From JAICJR01 sp963848495 (GTDB lineage Bacteria > Actinomycetota > Thermoleophilia > Solirubrobacterales > Thermoleophilaceae): a DNA stretch of 64,000 nucleotides. The stretch lies in assembly GCA_963848495.1 (NCBI GenBank), contig CAWKDV010000004.1, positions 930,001 to 994,000 of the forward strand. The letters run 5' to 3'. Positions 1 to 8,381 of the stretch are shown here, piece by piece (the stretch's first letter is position 1; each line of letters starts with the position of its first letter). The notes under the pieces were generated by a model. The model searched no databases, was not told the DNA's origin, and was given only the letters and a program-made list of their open reading frames with translations. Both the position numbers and the translations under genes were made by a program.

Positions 1-450
1 TGCACGCCCGAGTACATCCGCGCGGTGGTGGTGCCGGAGCTCGAGAAGGGGCGGCGCCGCGCGGGCAAGACGCTGGAGGGCTACGACATCGTGGCGGCGG
101 TGCCGGCGGCCGTGACCGACGACGTCGAGGAGGCGCGCGCCTCGCTGCGCGGCGACCTCGTCCCCTACTTCTCGCTGCCGTTCTACCGGGCGATGATCGA
201 GCGCTCCGGCTTCAGCGACGACATCGAGGGCTTCGACACCGCACTTCAGGGCGGCGACGTCGAGGGCGCCAAGGCGGCGATCTCGGACCGCTTCCTGGAG
301 TCCCTGACCGCGATCGGCAGCGCCACCGACGCTGCGGCCGCCGTGGAGCGCTACCGCGAGGCGGGCGCCACGTCGCCCTGCATCGGCGCGGTCCCGCGCA
401 CGGACTTCGACATCACGCTGAAGGCCCTGGCCGGGCTCGCCGGCAGCTGA
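1..450 (+). CDS. LLM-class flavin-dependent oxidoreductase, C-terminal part (5' end outside window)
   Basis: The reading frame is open from base 1 and ends at the TGA at 448-450, so the N-terminal part lies before the window. The visible ~149 residues look like the C-terminal half of luciferase-like (F420- or FMN-dependent) monooxygenases: a stretch with 'VVPELEKGRRRAGK', then 'VAAVPAAVTDD', an FYRAMIERSGF helix, and the closing 'AVERYREAGATSPCIGAVPR', where TIM-barrel family members end. The substrate cannot be inferred. It converges on the lipoprotein gene 6 bp downstream. Family assignment is by pattern recognition; subfamily unknown. Confidence 0.72.
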   Translation, partial: CTPEYIRAVVVPELEKGRRRAGKTLEGYDIVAAVPAAVTDDVEEARASLRGDLVPYFSLPFYRAMIERSGFSDDIEGFDTALQGGDVEGAKAAISDRFLESLTAIGSATDAAAAVERYREAGATSPCIGAVPRTDFDITLKALAGLAGS

Positions 451-456
451 GGCCGG

Positions 457-870
457 CTAGCGGGCGGCGAGCGCCGACACGCGCCAGGCGCCGTTCTCCC
501 ACACCAGGTCGATCGTCTCCGGCACCGCCGCCTGCCCCGCGGCGCTCGTCACGACCTTCGCCGTGGCGCTGCGGCCCTTCACGTCGATGCCCTTCACGTC
601 GATCTGCGGGCCACGGATTCCGGTCGACTCGCGAGCGACGATCTGCGGGCAGGAGACCCCGCCCGCCTGCTGGCGCGCCTCCGACGAGAACACCTGCTCG
701 CACAGGTCGCGGTAGTTCCGGGTACCCAGATCGCGTTGGAGCGCCGTGATCGCATCCGTCACTTTCTGAGCCGGCTGACGGGCCTGCTGCTTCCGGCTGC
801 TGCTCGTGCCACATGCCACGAGCAGAGCAGCGCAAATCACGGGAATCACCGCGGAGATGGTCGCCCGCAT
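457..870 (-). CDS. putative secreted lipoprotein
   Basis: 137-residue protein starting at the ATG at 870 (MRATISAVIPV). It has a hydrophobic signal ending in the lipobox 'LLVAC', so the mature protein should begin at the Cys near residue 20 and be lipid-anchored outside the membrane. A Q/R/K-rich linker follows, then a small alpha/beta domain with two cysteines (DLCEQVF and VSCPQI) that could form a disulfide, ending in 'IDLVWENGAWRVSALAAR'. That ending resembles the NTF2-like/SnoaL-like 'W..G.W.V' tail of many actinobacterial lipoproteins. An upstream in-frame ATG at 924 would bury the signal peptide, so 870 is preferred. It is divergent from the next gene, with only 22 bp between starts. 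Confidence 0.6.
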   Translation of the reverse strand: MRATISAVIPVICAALLVACGTSSSRKQQARQPAQKVTDAITALQRDLGTRNYRDLCEQVFSSEARQQAGGVSCPQIVARESTGIRGPQIDVKGIDVKGRSATAKVVTSAAGQAAVPETIDLVWENGAWRVSALAAR

Positions 871-892
871 GGGTCCGGAGCATAATTGGGGC

Positions 893-1501
893 ATGGAAGG
901 CTCGGCGAGGGACTCGATAGGCACCGCTGCAAGCTGGCTGCGCTGTTATCGCTGCTGGTCGCAGAACCTTGAGGTTCAGGTCCATTACGAGGGAGTCCTC
1001 AAGGTGGATCCGGACACTGCAGAGGCGGTTGACCCGGTGGAGGAGGTGCAGGAGGCCGTGGTCCAGTGCCTCGACTGCCTGCACGACCAGCCCCATCTCA
1101 ACCTCACCTTCTACGAGGAGAACGGCCGCCGCGTGAGCAAGATCGAGGCGGTGGAGGACCGCTGGGAGCGCATGGTGGCGGGCACCCCCTGGGTGGCGTC
1201 ATGCACGGTCACCGTGGACGGCGACCAGGTGGAGACCTGCTCCGGCCCCGACGCCGCCGACTCGCTGGCCTTCGGCGCCTTCGGCGACCACGGCACGCGC
1301 GAGTTCTTCACCCACGTGCGCTTCCACAAGCACGAGGGCGACCAGATCGTGATCCACATGCTGGTCGAGCTCTACGCCCGCTCCGCCGAAGAGGCCGCCG
1401 ACGTGCTCGAGGAGGCCGCCCGCGGCGAGCTGGCGATCACCTCGCTCGCCGAAGAGTCGCGCCCACCGTCAGCCGCCAGCGGCAGCGACGGCCAGCACTA
1501 G
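893..1501 (+). CDS. hypothetical protein with two CxxC motifs
   Basis: 202 residues if started at the ATG at 893 (MEGSARDS); an upstream frame extension overlaps the divergent lipoprotein. Near the N-terminus 'CYRC' and, about 50 residues later, 'CLDC' make a likely zinc-binding pair around a small beta domain. The rest is alpha/beta and acidic, with HVRFHKHEGDQIVIHMLVELYA and a long C-terminal helix rich in Ala/Glu. No signal peptide or membrane segment. I do not recognise the family. It converges on the alkyltransferase gene with a 4-bp overlap. The start lies very close to the lipoprotein start, so both probably share one compact promoter region. Confidence 0.55.
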   Translation: MEGSARDSIGTAASWLRCYRCWSQNLEVQVHYEGVLKVDPDTAEAVDPVEEVQEAVVQCLDCLHDQPHLNLTFYEENGRRVSKIEAVEDRWERMVAGTPWVASCTVTVDGDQVETCSGPDAADSLAFGAFGDHGTREFFTHVRFHKHEGDQIVIHMLVELYARSAEEAADVLEEAARGELAITSLAEESRPPSAASGSDGQH

Positions 1502-2103
1502 CCGAGCAGCACGCCCTCGAGCCGGAGCAGGAACTCCTTGCGCTCGAGGCCGCCGGTGTAGCCGCCGAGCGCGCCTCCGGTGCGCACGATGCGGTGGCAG
1601 GGCACCACGATCGGCATGTGGTTCGAGCCCAGCGCGTTGCCCGCGGCACGCACGGCGCGCACGTTGCCGGCCCGCTCGGCCATGTCGCGGTAGGTGGCCA
1701 GCTCGCCGAACGGCACCCTGGCGGTGGCCTGCAGGATGCGCTGGGTGAAGCCCTGGCTGAGGCTCCAGTCGAGCGGCAGCTCGAAGCTGGTGCGGTGGCC
1801 GCCGAAGTACTCGTCGAGCTGACGGCGGACGTCGTCGAGCTGCGCCGGCGCCTCGAGCACTCGTGGAGAGAGCTTGAGCGACAGCTCCTCGAGCAGCGCA
1901 TCGGGCGCCTCGCCGCCGTAGGCGAGCTCCACGAGGCCGCGCTTCGTCCGCGCCGCGAGCAGCATGCCGAGCGGCGACTCGACGAGGGCGTAGGCCACGT
2001 CGAGCAGGCCCTCCCGCGCGGCGCGCTCCGCAAAGCGCTCCGCAGCGGCCTGCGAGCCGTCGACCGCCACACTGTCCGTGAGCATCTTCTCGAGCTCGTT
2101 CAT
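1498..2103 (-). CDS. ogt: methylated-DNA--protein-cysteine S-methyltransferase
   Basis: Suicide repair enzyme that transfers alkyl groups from O6-alkylguanine to its own cysteine. The active-site 'VPCHRIV' is near residue 165, preceded by the winged-helix 'VPFGELATYRDMA' and the 'GNALGSNHMPI' segment. The length of about 201 residues includes a ~40-residue N-terminal helical extension (EKMLTDSV...AAERFAERA) not needed for Ogt chemistry. The ATG at 2103 overlaps the stop of the upstream sigma factor (TGATG), so the two are translationally coupled. The pairing and the extension suggest that the sigma factor and the enzyme are functionally linked, for example through alkylation sensing; that is inference. 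Confidence 0.92.
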   Translation of the reverse strand: MNELEKMLTDSVAVDGSQAAAERFAERAAREGLLDVAYALVESPLGMLLAARTKRGLVELAYGGEAPDALLEELSLKLSPRVLEAPAQLDDVRRQLDEYFGGHRTSFELPLDWSLSQGFTQRILQATARVPFGELATYRDMAERAGNVRAVRAAGNALGSNHMPIVVPCHRIVRTGGALGGYTGGLERKEFLLRLEGVLLG

Positions 2104-2561
2104 CACTGCAAGACCTTTCTGAGATTCCGCACTGCCTCGCTCACCCGCTGCCGGGCTGCGTCCTCCGAGCAGCCGAGTGCCTCGGCCACGTCCGAGTACG
2201 GCAGGTCCGCGGCGAAGCGGTAGAGCAGCGCCTCCCGCTGCTTGCCCGGCAGCTCCCCGGCCGCCGCCCAGACGTCAGAGCGCCCGTTCGGCGACTGCGC
2301 CGGCAGCGCCTGCTCCGGCACCTCCTCCACGGGCAGCGGCCGCCGCTTGCGCGCCCTGAACAGGTCGAGCGCCTTGCGGTGGGCGATCGTCAGCACCCAG
2401 GCACGCAGGTTCGACCCCTCGGCGAGCCGAGGGTACGCGCGCAGGGCGGAGACGAACGTCTCCTGGAAGCAGTCCTCTGCCTCCTGCGGCCCCACTGTGG
2501 CCACGAGGAAGCGGAACACCGTTTCCCGCTGGTCGTCTAGGAACGTCTGGAAGGGCGGCAT
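2103..2561 (-). CDS. RNA polymerase ECF-type sigma factor
   Basis: About 152 residues with sigma region 2 ('DCFQETFVSALRAYPRL', 'NLRAWVLTIAHRKALDLFRA') and region 4 ('LPGKQREALLYRF', 'SDVAEALGCSEDAARQRVS'). No region 3, as expected for ECF (group 4) factors. A GTG at 2567 just before the ATG at 2561 is an equally possible start; no strong Shine-Dalgarno decides it. No anti-sigma gene lies next to it. Instead the DNA alkyltransferase follows directly with TGATG coupling, so this sigma may be regulated by the partner's N-terminal extension or transcriptionally. Confidence 0.85.
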   Translation of the reverse strand: MPPFQTFLDDQRETVFRFLVATVGPQEAEDCFQETFVSALRAYPRLAEGSNLRAWVLTIAHRKALDLFRARKRRPLPVEEVPEQALPAQSPNGRSDVWAAAGELPGKQREALLYRFAADLPYSDVAEALGCSEDAARQRVSEAVRNLRKVLQ

Positions 2562-2605
2562 CGCCACGTCAGTAAGACGCTAGCCGCCCTCATTTCGTGA
2601 GATCG

Positions 2606-4156
2606 CTAGCGGACCGCGTTGACGATCTCGACCGAGAGCGCCGGGTACTTCTGCAGGTACTCCACGCGCTCGCTCTTCAGCCGGGCGACGATCTTGTCGT
2701 ACTCCTCCTTGCGACCCTGCTTCTCGTAGAGCTCGCGCGGGCGCAGAACGCCCCAATCGGAGTCGTCGATGCCCGGCACGCGGCTGGCCAGCTGGTAGCC
2801 GAAGTCCGGGTCCTCCTGCCACTCGATCGTGCCCTCGGCGATGCCCTTGACGATCGCGGACGAGTGCGGGATGCGCACCTTCAGCGAGCGGTCGTCGCCG
2901 TCGGGGCCGCCCACCCGGCCGGTGTTGAGTAGGTAGACGTCGAGCTGGTGGTCGGCCATCAGCTCGAGGAAGCGGTTGCCCTGATGGTCGTGATCGTCCG
3001 GGAAGAACGGGTTGGTGCCGGGGACGCGCAGGAACTTGCCCGCCTCCTCGGCGCCGCCGGCGCTGGTGCCCTGCGTCTCGCCGAGCATGAAGTAGGCCGC
3101 GGCCTGTTCGGCGTTCAGCTTCGCCACCGCCGGGATGATGTTCTCGTTCCGGTTCAGGATCAGCAGGAAGTGCGCAGAGTCGAGCCCGCGCGCATCGCCC
3201 GCCTCGATCGCGCTGAACGCGAAGGTGGCGCGGCCGTTCTGCGTGTAGCTCGTGTCGAAGAAGTCGAGCTCCCCGCGCTCGTCCTGGGAGACGTTCTCGA
3301 GGTAGGCCTCCGGCTCGGTGACCGCGCCGTAGATCGTCGGCTCGTCCTCCTTGCCGAGGGCGAAGGTCTTGGCGAAGCAGCCCGCCTCGGTGGCGTAGAC
3401 CTTGCCGCCCGGCATCATCGCCACGAAGTCGTCCTGGATCGGCAGCGAACCGTTCTGGCGGGTGAAGGTCGTGGTGGTCTTGCCGGTGCCCGAGAGGCCG
3501 ACGATCAGGCCGACCTTGTCGCCGTCGTCTGTCGGGATCACCTTGCAGCCGGCGTGGAGCGGGAGGCCGCCGCGGTCGTAGACGAGCTTGTTCCACATGC
3601 GCAGCCCGCCCTTCTTCGACTCGCCGAAGTAGTCGGAGTTGCAGACACGCGTGACGCCCTGCTCGAGGTCGACCGCGATGATCCGGTCGTTCGGGTAGCC
3701 GTCGACCTTCAGGTTGGGCGTGTAGATCACGGTCAGCTCGGGCCGGAAGCCGTCGCCGCCGTCCTCGAGGTCGAAGTAGAGCTGCTTCTGCATGCCGGCG
3801 ATGTTGGCGTTCGACTCCTCGATGTAGAGGCGCGCCGGCGTGCGGAACTCGGGGTCGTCGCCGATGTAGCCGTCGACCACGATCATGTCGCGGCCCGCGA
3901 TGTACTCGTCCTGCAGCTTGGCGATGCGGTCGCCCTCCTCACGCGAGATGGCCTGGTGGGTGCTCGAGTCCGGATCGTCGAGAACCAGGAAGGTGGAGGC
4001 CTTCGAGCGCGCCAGCACCTCAGTCTGGACGTTGAGGTTGTCGTAGCGAGTGGTACGCGCGTTGGGCATCTTGGCCGCGAGCTCCTTCAGCTCCGCGGCC
4101 GTGGGATTCACACGGACCGATTTCGCATCGGGAAGGGGCGACATCTGCTTTGCCAT
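2606..4156 (-). CDS. pckA: phosphoenolpyruvate carboxykinase (ATP)
   Basis: 516 residues, the usual length for ATP-dependent PEPCK (oxaloacetate + ATP to PEP + CO2 + ADP, cytoplasmic). The P-loop 'GLSGTGKTTT' is at about residue 223, with the substrate region 'DRGGLPLHAGCKVI' before it. After it come 'IQDDFVAMMPGGKVYATEAGCF' (kinase-1a and metal-binding region) and 'LNRNENIIPAV'. The ATG at 4156 follows an AGGAG about 15 bases upstream. It is monocistronic between the sigma pair and the GGDEF/HD-GYP gene. It is the main gluconeogenic entry point visible here and fits with the malyl-CoA/acyl-CoA genes downstream. Confidence 0.95.
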   Translation of the reverse strand: MAKQMSPLPDAKSVRVNPTAAELKELAAKMPNARTTRYDNLNVQTEVLARSKASTFLVLDDPDSSTHQAISREEGDRIAKLQDEYIAGRDMIVVDGYIGDDPEFRTPARLYIEESNANIAGMQKQLYFDLEDGGDGFRPELTVIYTPNLKVDGYPNDRIIAVDLEQGVTRVCNSDYFGESKKGGLRMWNKLVYDRGGLPLHAGCKVIPTDDGDKVGLIVGLSGTGKTTTTFTRQNGSLPIQDDFVAMMPGGKVYATEAGCFAKTFALGKEDEPTIYGAVTEPEAYLENVSQDERGELDFFDTSYTQNGRATFAFSAIEAGDARGLDSAHFLLILNRNENIIPAVAKLNAEQAAAYFMLGETQGTSAGGAEEAGKFLRVPGTNPFFPDDHDHQGNRFLELMADHQLDVYLLNTGRVGGPDGDDRSLKVRIPHSSAIVKGIAEGTIEWQEDPDFGYQLASRVPGIDDSDWGVLRPRELYEKQGRKEEYDKIVARLKSERVEYLQKYPALSVEIVNAVR

Positions 4157-4297
4157 CGGTGAGGAAGTCAGCTCCTAGGTAGCTTGGACGGGTCGAAAAG
4201 ACTATCCGGCGGGTCTACGACCCGCTGCGGCGCCGAGGCGCCTTGACTCAGTATTACCATGCCTGGCGTAACCCAGGCCAGTCCTGGCAGAAACGCC

Positions 4298-5977
4298 TCA
4301 CTGGGGTACCCCGAGGCGATCGAGCACGCGCACGAACGCCTTCACGACGCGCTCGTCGAACTGCGAGCCCACTCCTCGCATCAGCTCGGCCCGCGCCTCG
4401 GCCGGGGTGAGCGCCGTCCGGTAGATGCGCTCGGAGGTCATCGCCTCGTAGGCGTCGGCCACGCCCAGGATGCGGGCCTCGAGCGGGATCTCCTCGCCCG
4501 TCAGGCCGTGCGGGTAGCCCTGGCCGTCGGGGCGCTCGTGGTGGCTCACGATCCAGTCGCGGATGTCGGCCACGGCGCTCGAGTCGAGGATGCGGGCCGC
4601 GATCAGCGGATGGCGGCGGATCTCCTGCCAGTCGCCGTCGTCGAGCGGCTCGGGCTTGTTCAGCACGTTCTCCGGCACGCCGATCTTGCCCACGTCGTGC
4701 AGCAGCCCGCCGATCCGGACGCGCTCCACCACCTCCTCGGAGAGCTGCAGCTCCCGCGCGACCAGCTCGGCGTAGCGGGAGACCACGCGCGAGCTGCTCA
4801 CGCCGCCGTCGGCCCGCAGCTCGAGCGCCTCCGCCAGAGCCATCACCGTGGCCAGGAAGCCGTCGCCGTAGTCGCGCGCCCGCTCGGCCACGCCCGCGAT
4901 GACCTCCGCGACCTCGGGGTTGTGGATCACGGTGCGGTCGCGGCCCAGCTCCTTGGCGGCGTACAGCGCCTGGTCGCCCGCCAGCAGGAGGGCATCGGCG
5001 CTGTGGCCGTGCTTCGGGTACATCGGCCACGCCGAAGCTGATCGTGAGCGCGGGGTCGCCGGCCGCGAAAGCGTCGCGCACCGCGATGCGCAGCCGCTCG
5101 GCCAGCATGAAGGCCTCGTGCTCGTCGGTCTCGGGCACGAGCAGGGCGAACTCCTCGCCGCCCACGCGGGCCGCGCTGTCGATGCGGCGCTTGGCAGAGC
5201 CCATCACGGCCGCCAGTGCGCTCGAGCGCGGCGTCGCCCGCGCCGTGGCCGCGCGTGTCGTTCAGCTCCTTGAAGCGGTCGAGGTCGCCGACGATCAGGC
5301 TGAGCTCCCGCCCGGAGCGCTTGGCGCGTTCGAGCTCGGTCTCGAAGGTCTCGATGAAGCCGCGCCGGTTGAGCAGGCCGGTGAGCACGTCCGTGCGGGC
5401 CGCCTCCTCGAGGCGCGTGATCACGCCCTCGAGCCGCTCCTTCGAGCGCGAACACGAGCGTGGTGGCCACCGCGATCACGCCGGCGGTCAGAAGCCAGCG
5501 CGCGAAGTCGCCTCCGCTCGGGTGGCGCGCCAGCTCGGCCACCGCGTAGGCGCTCAGCGCGAGCATCACCTGCACCGCCGTCTGCACCCGCGTGAAGAAG
5601 TAGGCCGAGTAGAGCGCGATCAGGACGTAGAAGAGCGCGTAGCGCGACCCGGGGCCATCGGCCCATACGGCCGCGGTGACGACCGCGGTGGCCGCTGCCA
5701 GGCCGAGCTGGAAGAGGAAGCCGCGCAGCAGGGCGGCCCCGCGCATGGCGAGGGCCGCGCTGACGGTCGCGGTCATTGCCGCCACGGCGATCGCCACGCC
5801 GAGCACCGGCTTCGGCACCTCCAGCGCGCCTGGCAAGGCGATGGACAGGAACGCCAGTGCGGCTCCCGCCGCGAACAGATAGGCCAGCGTCCTTGCCATC
5901 GTCGTCCGGTCGGCGGTTGCGCCTCGCAGGCCCCGCGGAGCAGCGACGTCCGTGGCTCTCGAGTCCATGGGAGCCAT
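4298..5977 (-). CDS. membrane GGDEF / HD-GYP cyclic-di-GMP protein, interrupted by three single-base indels
   Basis: Read through three frame changes, one protein emerges. About six N-terminal transmembrane helices (from 5899 down) are followed by a linker helix (KERLEGVITRLEEAAR). A GGDEF domain comes next, with 'TDVLTGLLNRRGF' and the signature 'RVGGEEF'. The C-terminal HD-GYP domain has 'HDVGKIG' and 'HHERPDGQGYP'. GGEEF is a competent cyclase signature and HD-GYP would hydrolyse c-di-GMP, so the protein could both make and break the messenger. The frame changes are near 5446, 5218 and 5033; each behaves as one extra base on the coding strand, and conserved sequence continues immediately on both sides. 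Either a young pseudogene or, more likely, assembly error. The start at 5977 is provisional. Confidence 0.75.
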
Positions 5978-6063
5978 CGATCACCACTATCCGTGCAGGC
6001 CGAAGTTGGCGCAACTCGACCATTCGTCCATTGACACCTTTCGCGTACCTAAACTGCGCCGCG

Positions 6064-6795
6064 GTGCGCAGCAGACGCTCCCTGATCCTGCGCTTTCTGG
6101 CGTCCGTGCTGATCACGACGGGCGCGCTGCTGCTCGTCGACGCCGCGCTGACGCTGGCCTGGCAGGAGCCGATCTCCGCGCTGATCGCAAGCCGCGACCA
6201 GTCCCACCTGCGCCACGAGCTCGTGATGCTGCAGCGGCTCAGCACGCAGGACGAGCAGGCGCTCGGGTCGGTGCGCGGCGCCCGCCGGCTGGAGGCGCTC
6301 GCCGCTCGGGAGGATGCCCGCGTGGGCACAGGCGGGGCGCTCGGACGTATCGGGCTGCCCACGCTCGGCCGCTCCTACGTGCTCGTGGAGGGGACCAACA
6401 CGGCCGATCTGCGCAAGGGACCCGGGCACTACCCGGGCACGCCGCTGCCCGGTGAGCAGGGCACGGTCGCCGTCGCCGGGCACCGCACCACCTACCTGGC
6501 GCCGTTCCGCACGATCAACCAGCTGGGGCCCGGCGCGCCGGTCGTGCTCGACATGCCCTACGGCCGCTTCACCTACCGAGTGGAGGAGAGCCGGATCGTC
6601 AAGCCGAACGCGCTCTGGGTCACGCGGCCGGTCGGCTACCCGCGGCTCGTGCTCACCGCCTGCCACCCGCTTTACAGCGCGGCGGAGCGGATCGTGGTGT
6701 TCGCGCGGCTGACCGACGAGGAGTCGCGCGACTCGAGCAGCAGCACCAGCGCCACGAGCAGGGCCAGCGACACGATCACCACCGCGAGCCAGTAG
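6064..6795 (+). CDS. sortase (class E-like)
   Basis: 243 residues from the GTG at 6064 (VRSRRSLILRF). An N-terminal basic stretch and one transmembrane helix (about residues 9-32) anchor it in the membrane with the enzyme outside. The catalytic His is in 'VAVAGHRTT', the Cys in 'LVLTACHPL', and the Arg in 'AAERIVVFARL', in the canonical order for sortases, which cleave a sorting signal and attach proteins to peptidoglycan or pili. 'TAC' in place of the usual TLxTC is a minor variant. The last ~28 residues (Asp/Ser/Thr rich) are low complexity and lie over a possible antisense small membrane ORF. No sortase substrate is adjacent. Confidence 0.85.
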   Translation: MRSRRSLILRFLASVLITTGALLLVDAALTLAWQEPISALIASRDQSHLRHELVMLQRLSTQDEQALGSVRGARRLEALAAREDARVGTGGALGRIGLPTLGRSYVLVEGTNTADLRKGPGHYPGTPLPGEQGTVAVAGHRTTYLAPFRTINQLGPGAPVVLDMPYGRFTYRVEESRIVKPNALWVTRPVGYPRLVLTACHPLYSAAERIVVFARLTDEESRDSSSSTSATSRASDTITTASQ

Positions 6796-6845
6796 AGCAG
6801 CCTGGTCATCGGCTTCCCGTGAGCCGGGACTCCATTTTGGGGACA

Positions 6846-7649
6846 ATGACAGCCGTGATCGATCTCCACTCCCATGTGCTGCCCGGAATCGACGACGGCG
6901 CCGACACCGTCGAGGAGAGCCTGGCGCTGATCCGGGCGGCCTCGCGCGAGGGCACGACGGCCCTCGCCGCCACGCCGCATCTGCGGCCCGATTACCCGGG
7001 AGTGCGGCCCGGCGACCTCGCCGCGGCCGTCGCGCACCTGAACGAGCGCATCCCGCCCGAGCTCGGCGTGCGCGTGGTGCCGGGCGCCGAGGTCGATCTG
7101 CTGTGGGCCCAGAGCGCAACCGACGAGGAGCTGCGCCTCGCCTCCTTCGACCAGCACGGCACCGACCTGCTCGTCGAGACGCCCTACGGCCCGCTGCCCC
7201 AGAACTTCGAGGACCTGCTGTTCCGGCTGGCGGAGCGGTTCCGCATCCTGCTCGCCCATCCGGAGCGCAGCGTGGCGTTCCAGCGCGACACGGGCCGCCT
7301 CGCCGAGATCGTGCGGCGCGGCGTGCTGGTCCAGGTCACCCTGCCGTCGCTCACGAGCCCAAACCCCAAGTCGCGCACCCGTCAGCTCGCTCTCCACCTG
7401 GTCGCAGAGGGGCTGGCGCACAACCTCGCCACCGACTCGCACTCTCCGGGCCCCGTCCGCCCGCCGCGCCTCGCGGCCGCCGTGGAGATCGCCTCGCAGG
7501 TGGCGCCGGCCCGCGCCGAGTGGATGGTCACGGACGCCCCGGCCGCGATCCTCGCCGGCGAGCCGCTGCCCGCCCCGCCCGCCGAAACGGCGCGCCCGCT
7601 CGCACCCGAGCCGCGTCAGTCACGCCTCAGCCGGCTGCTGCGCCGCTAG
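6846..7649 (+). CDS. PHP-family tyrosine-protein phosphatase (CpsB/YwqE type)
   Basis: About 267 residues from the ATG at 6846 (MTAVIDLHSHVLPG). Metal-binding motifs of the PHP fold are in order: 'DLHSHVLPGIDDGA' at the N-terminus, 'ATPH' near residue 46, a 'GAEVDL' Glu, 'LAHPER' and 'ATDSHS'. In Firmicutes such enzymes dephosphorylate the tyrosine kinases that control capsule or exopolysaccharide assembly; here no kinase lies next to it. An ATG at 6819 is an alternative start. The gene follows the sortase with ~50 bp between them and may be cotranscribed. It overlaps the convergent coiled-coil gene by 4 bp. Confidence 0.82.
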   Translation: MTAVIDLHSHVLPGIDDGADTVEESLALIRAASREGTTALAATPHLRPDYPGVRPGDLAAAVAHLNERIPPELGVRVVPGAEVDLLWAQSATDEELRLASFDQHGTDLLVETPYGPLPQNFEDLLFRLAERFRILLAHPERSVAFQRDTGRLAEIVRRGVLVQVTLPSLTSPNPKSRTRQLALHLVAEGLAHNLATDSHSPGPVRPPRLAAAVEIASQVAPARAEWMVTDAPAAILAGEPLPAPPAETARPLAPEPRQSRLSRLLRR

Positions 7650-8278
7650 TCGTGCTGAGCAGCCGGTAGGTCTTCGGTGAAGATCTGCTCGAGGATCGGC
7701 TCGGGGTCCTCGAGGGAGAACGCCTCGCGCAGATGCGCAGCGACCTCCTCGCGTGAGCGGCCTGCCACGGCCATCTGCAACGCCACGAGGCGCGCGCTCT
7801 CGAGGTGCTGGTCGTGCTCCGACTGCGGTGGGTCGAGCGGCTCGACGGGCCGCAGCGCCGGCCGGTCCTCGCCTGGCGGCGGTATCGGCCGTACCTCGTC
7901 GAATGCCGACTGCTCATCCGTCAGCTGCTGGGCGGCGTCGCCCAGCGAGCCCACGATCTGGTCCAGCTGGCGGCGAACCTCCTCCGCCGCTCCAAGGCGG
8001 TCGAGCACCGCCTCCGCCCGCGCCACGATCGAGTCGCTCAACTCGGACATGCGCAGCAGGCGCTCCTGCACGAGGCGGTCCGCTCGTTCGCGCGCCTCCC
8101 GCAACCTCTGCCCGGCCTCCTCCTCGGCCTCCCGCCGGCGGGCCTCCGCGTACTGGTCGGCTTCCTCCCGCACCGCGTTCGCCATGCCCTCGGCGGCGGC
8201 GACGACCACCCGAACTCGCTCGCCAAGCTCGCTCGAAACTGGCTCTTGCGTGTAGTGCGCTTCGGCAGGTTCAGCCAA
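7646..8278 (-). CDS. coiled-coil protein, DivIVA-like, function unknown
   Basis: 210 residues. Residues ~17-125 are a continuous heptad-rich coiled coil (VREEADQYAEARRREAEEEAGQRLREARERADRLVQERLL), the style of DivIVA/Wag31-like or SepIVA-like actinobacterial polarity proteins. A Pro-rich linker (EVRPIPPPGEDRPALRPVEP) follows, then a C-terminal helical piece (VALQMAVAGRSREEVAAHLREAF) often found at the end of such proteins. It lacks a clear N-terminal lipid-binding DivIVA domain, so the name is only structural. Cytoplasmic; no membrane segment. Downstream of maoC on the same strand, separated by a large hairpin repeat. Confidence 0.55.
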   Translation of the reverse strand: MAEPAEAHYTQEPVSSELGERVRVVVAAAEGMANAVREEADQYAEARRREAEEEAGQRLREARERADRLVQERLLRMSELSDSIVARAEAVLDRLGAAEEVRRQLDQIVGSLGDAAQQLTDEQSAFDEVRPIPPPGEDRPALRPVEPLDPPQSEHDQHLESARLVALQMAVAGRSREEVAAHLREAFSLEDPEPILEQIFTEDLPAAQHD

Positions 8279-8307
8279 GTTGAGCGCAAGCTACACGGCT
8301 CAACGGA

Positions 8308-8381
8308 TGGATTGCGGATCGCGGATTGCGGATTGCGGAATTTGGGTCGTTTCCGCAATCCGCAAATCCGCAATCCGCAAC
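8308..8381. repeat. GCGGATT heptamer hairpin repeat
   Basis: The gap between the maoC stop and the coiled-coil gene contains several tandem copies of a GCGGATT-like heptamer on the left and their inverted copies on the right, separated by a short AT-rich loop (TTTGGGTCGT). The two halves can fold into a stem of about 20-30 bp with one bulged base. It begins right at the TAG of maoC. It could serve as a terminator-like or mRNA-stabilising structure, or be a small mobile palindromic repeat. There is no U-tract. Confidence 0.6.

Noticed and set aside
8308..8381. CRISPR-like array
   Set aside because: The repeats are 7 bp, contiguous and inverted, without spacers or cas genes.
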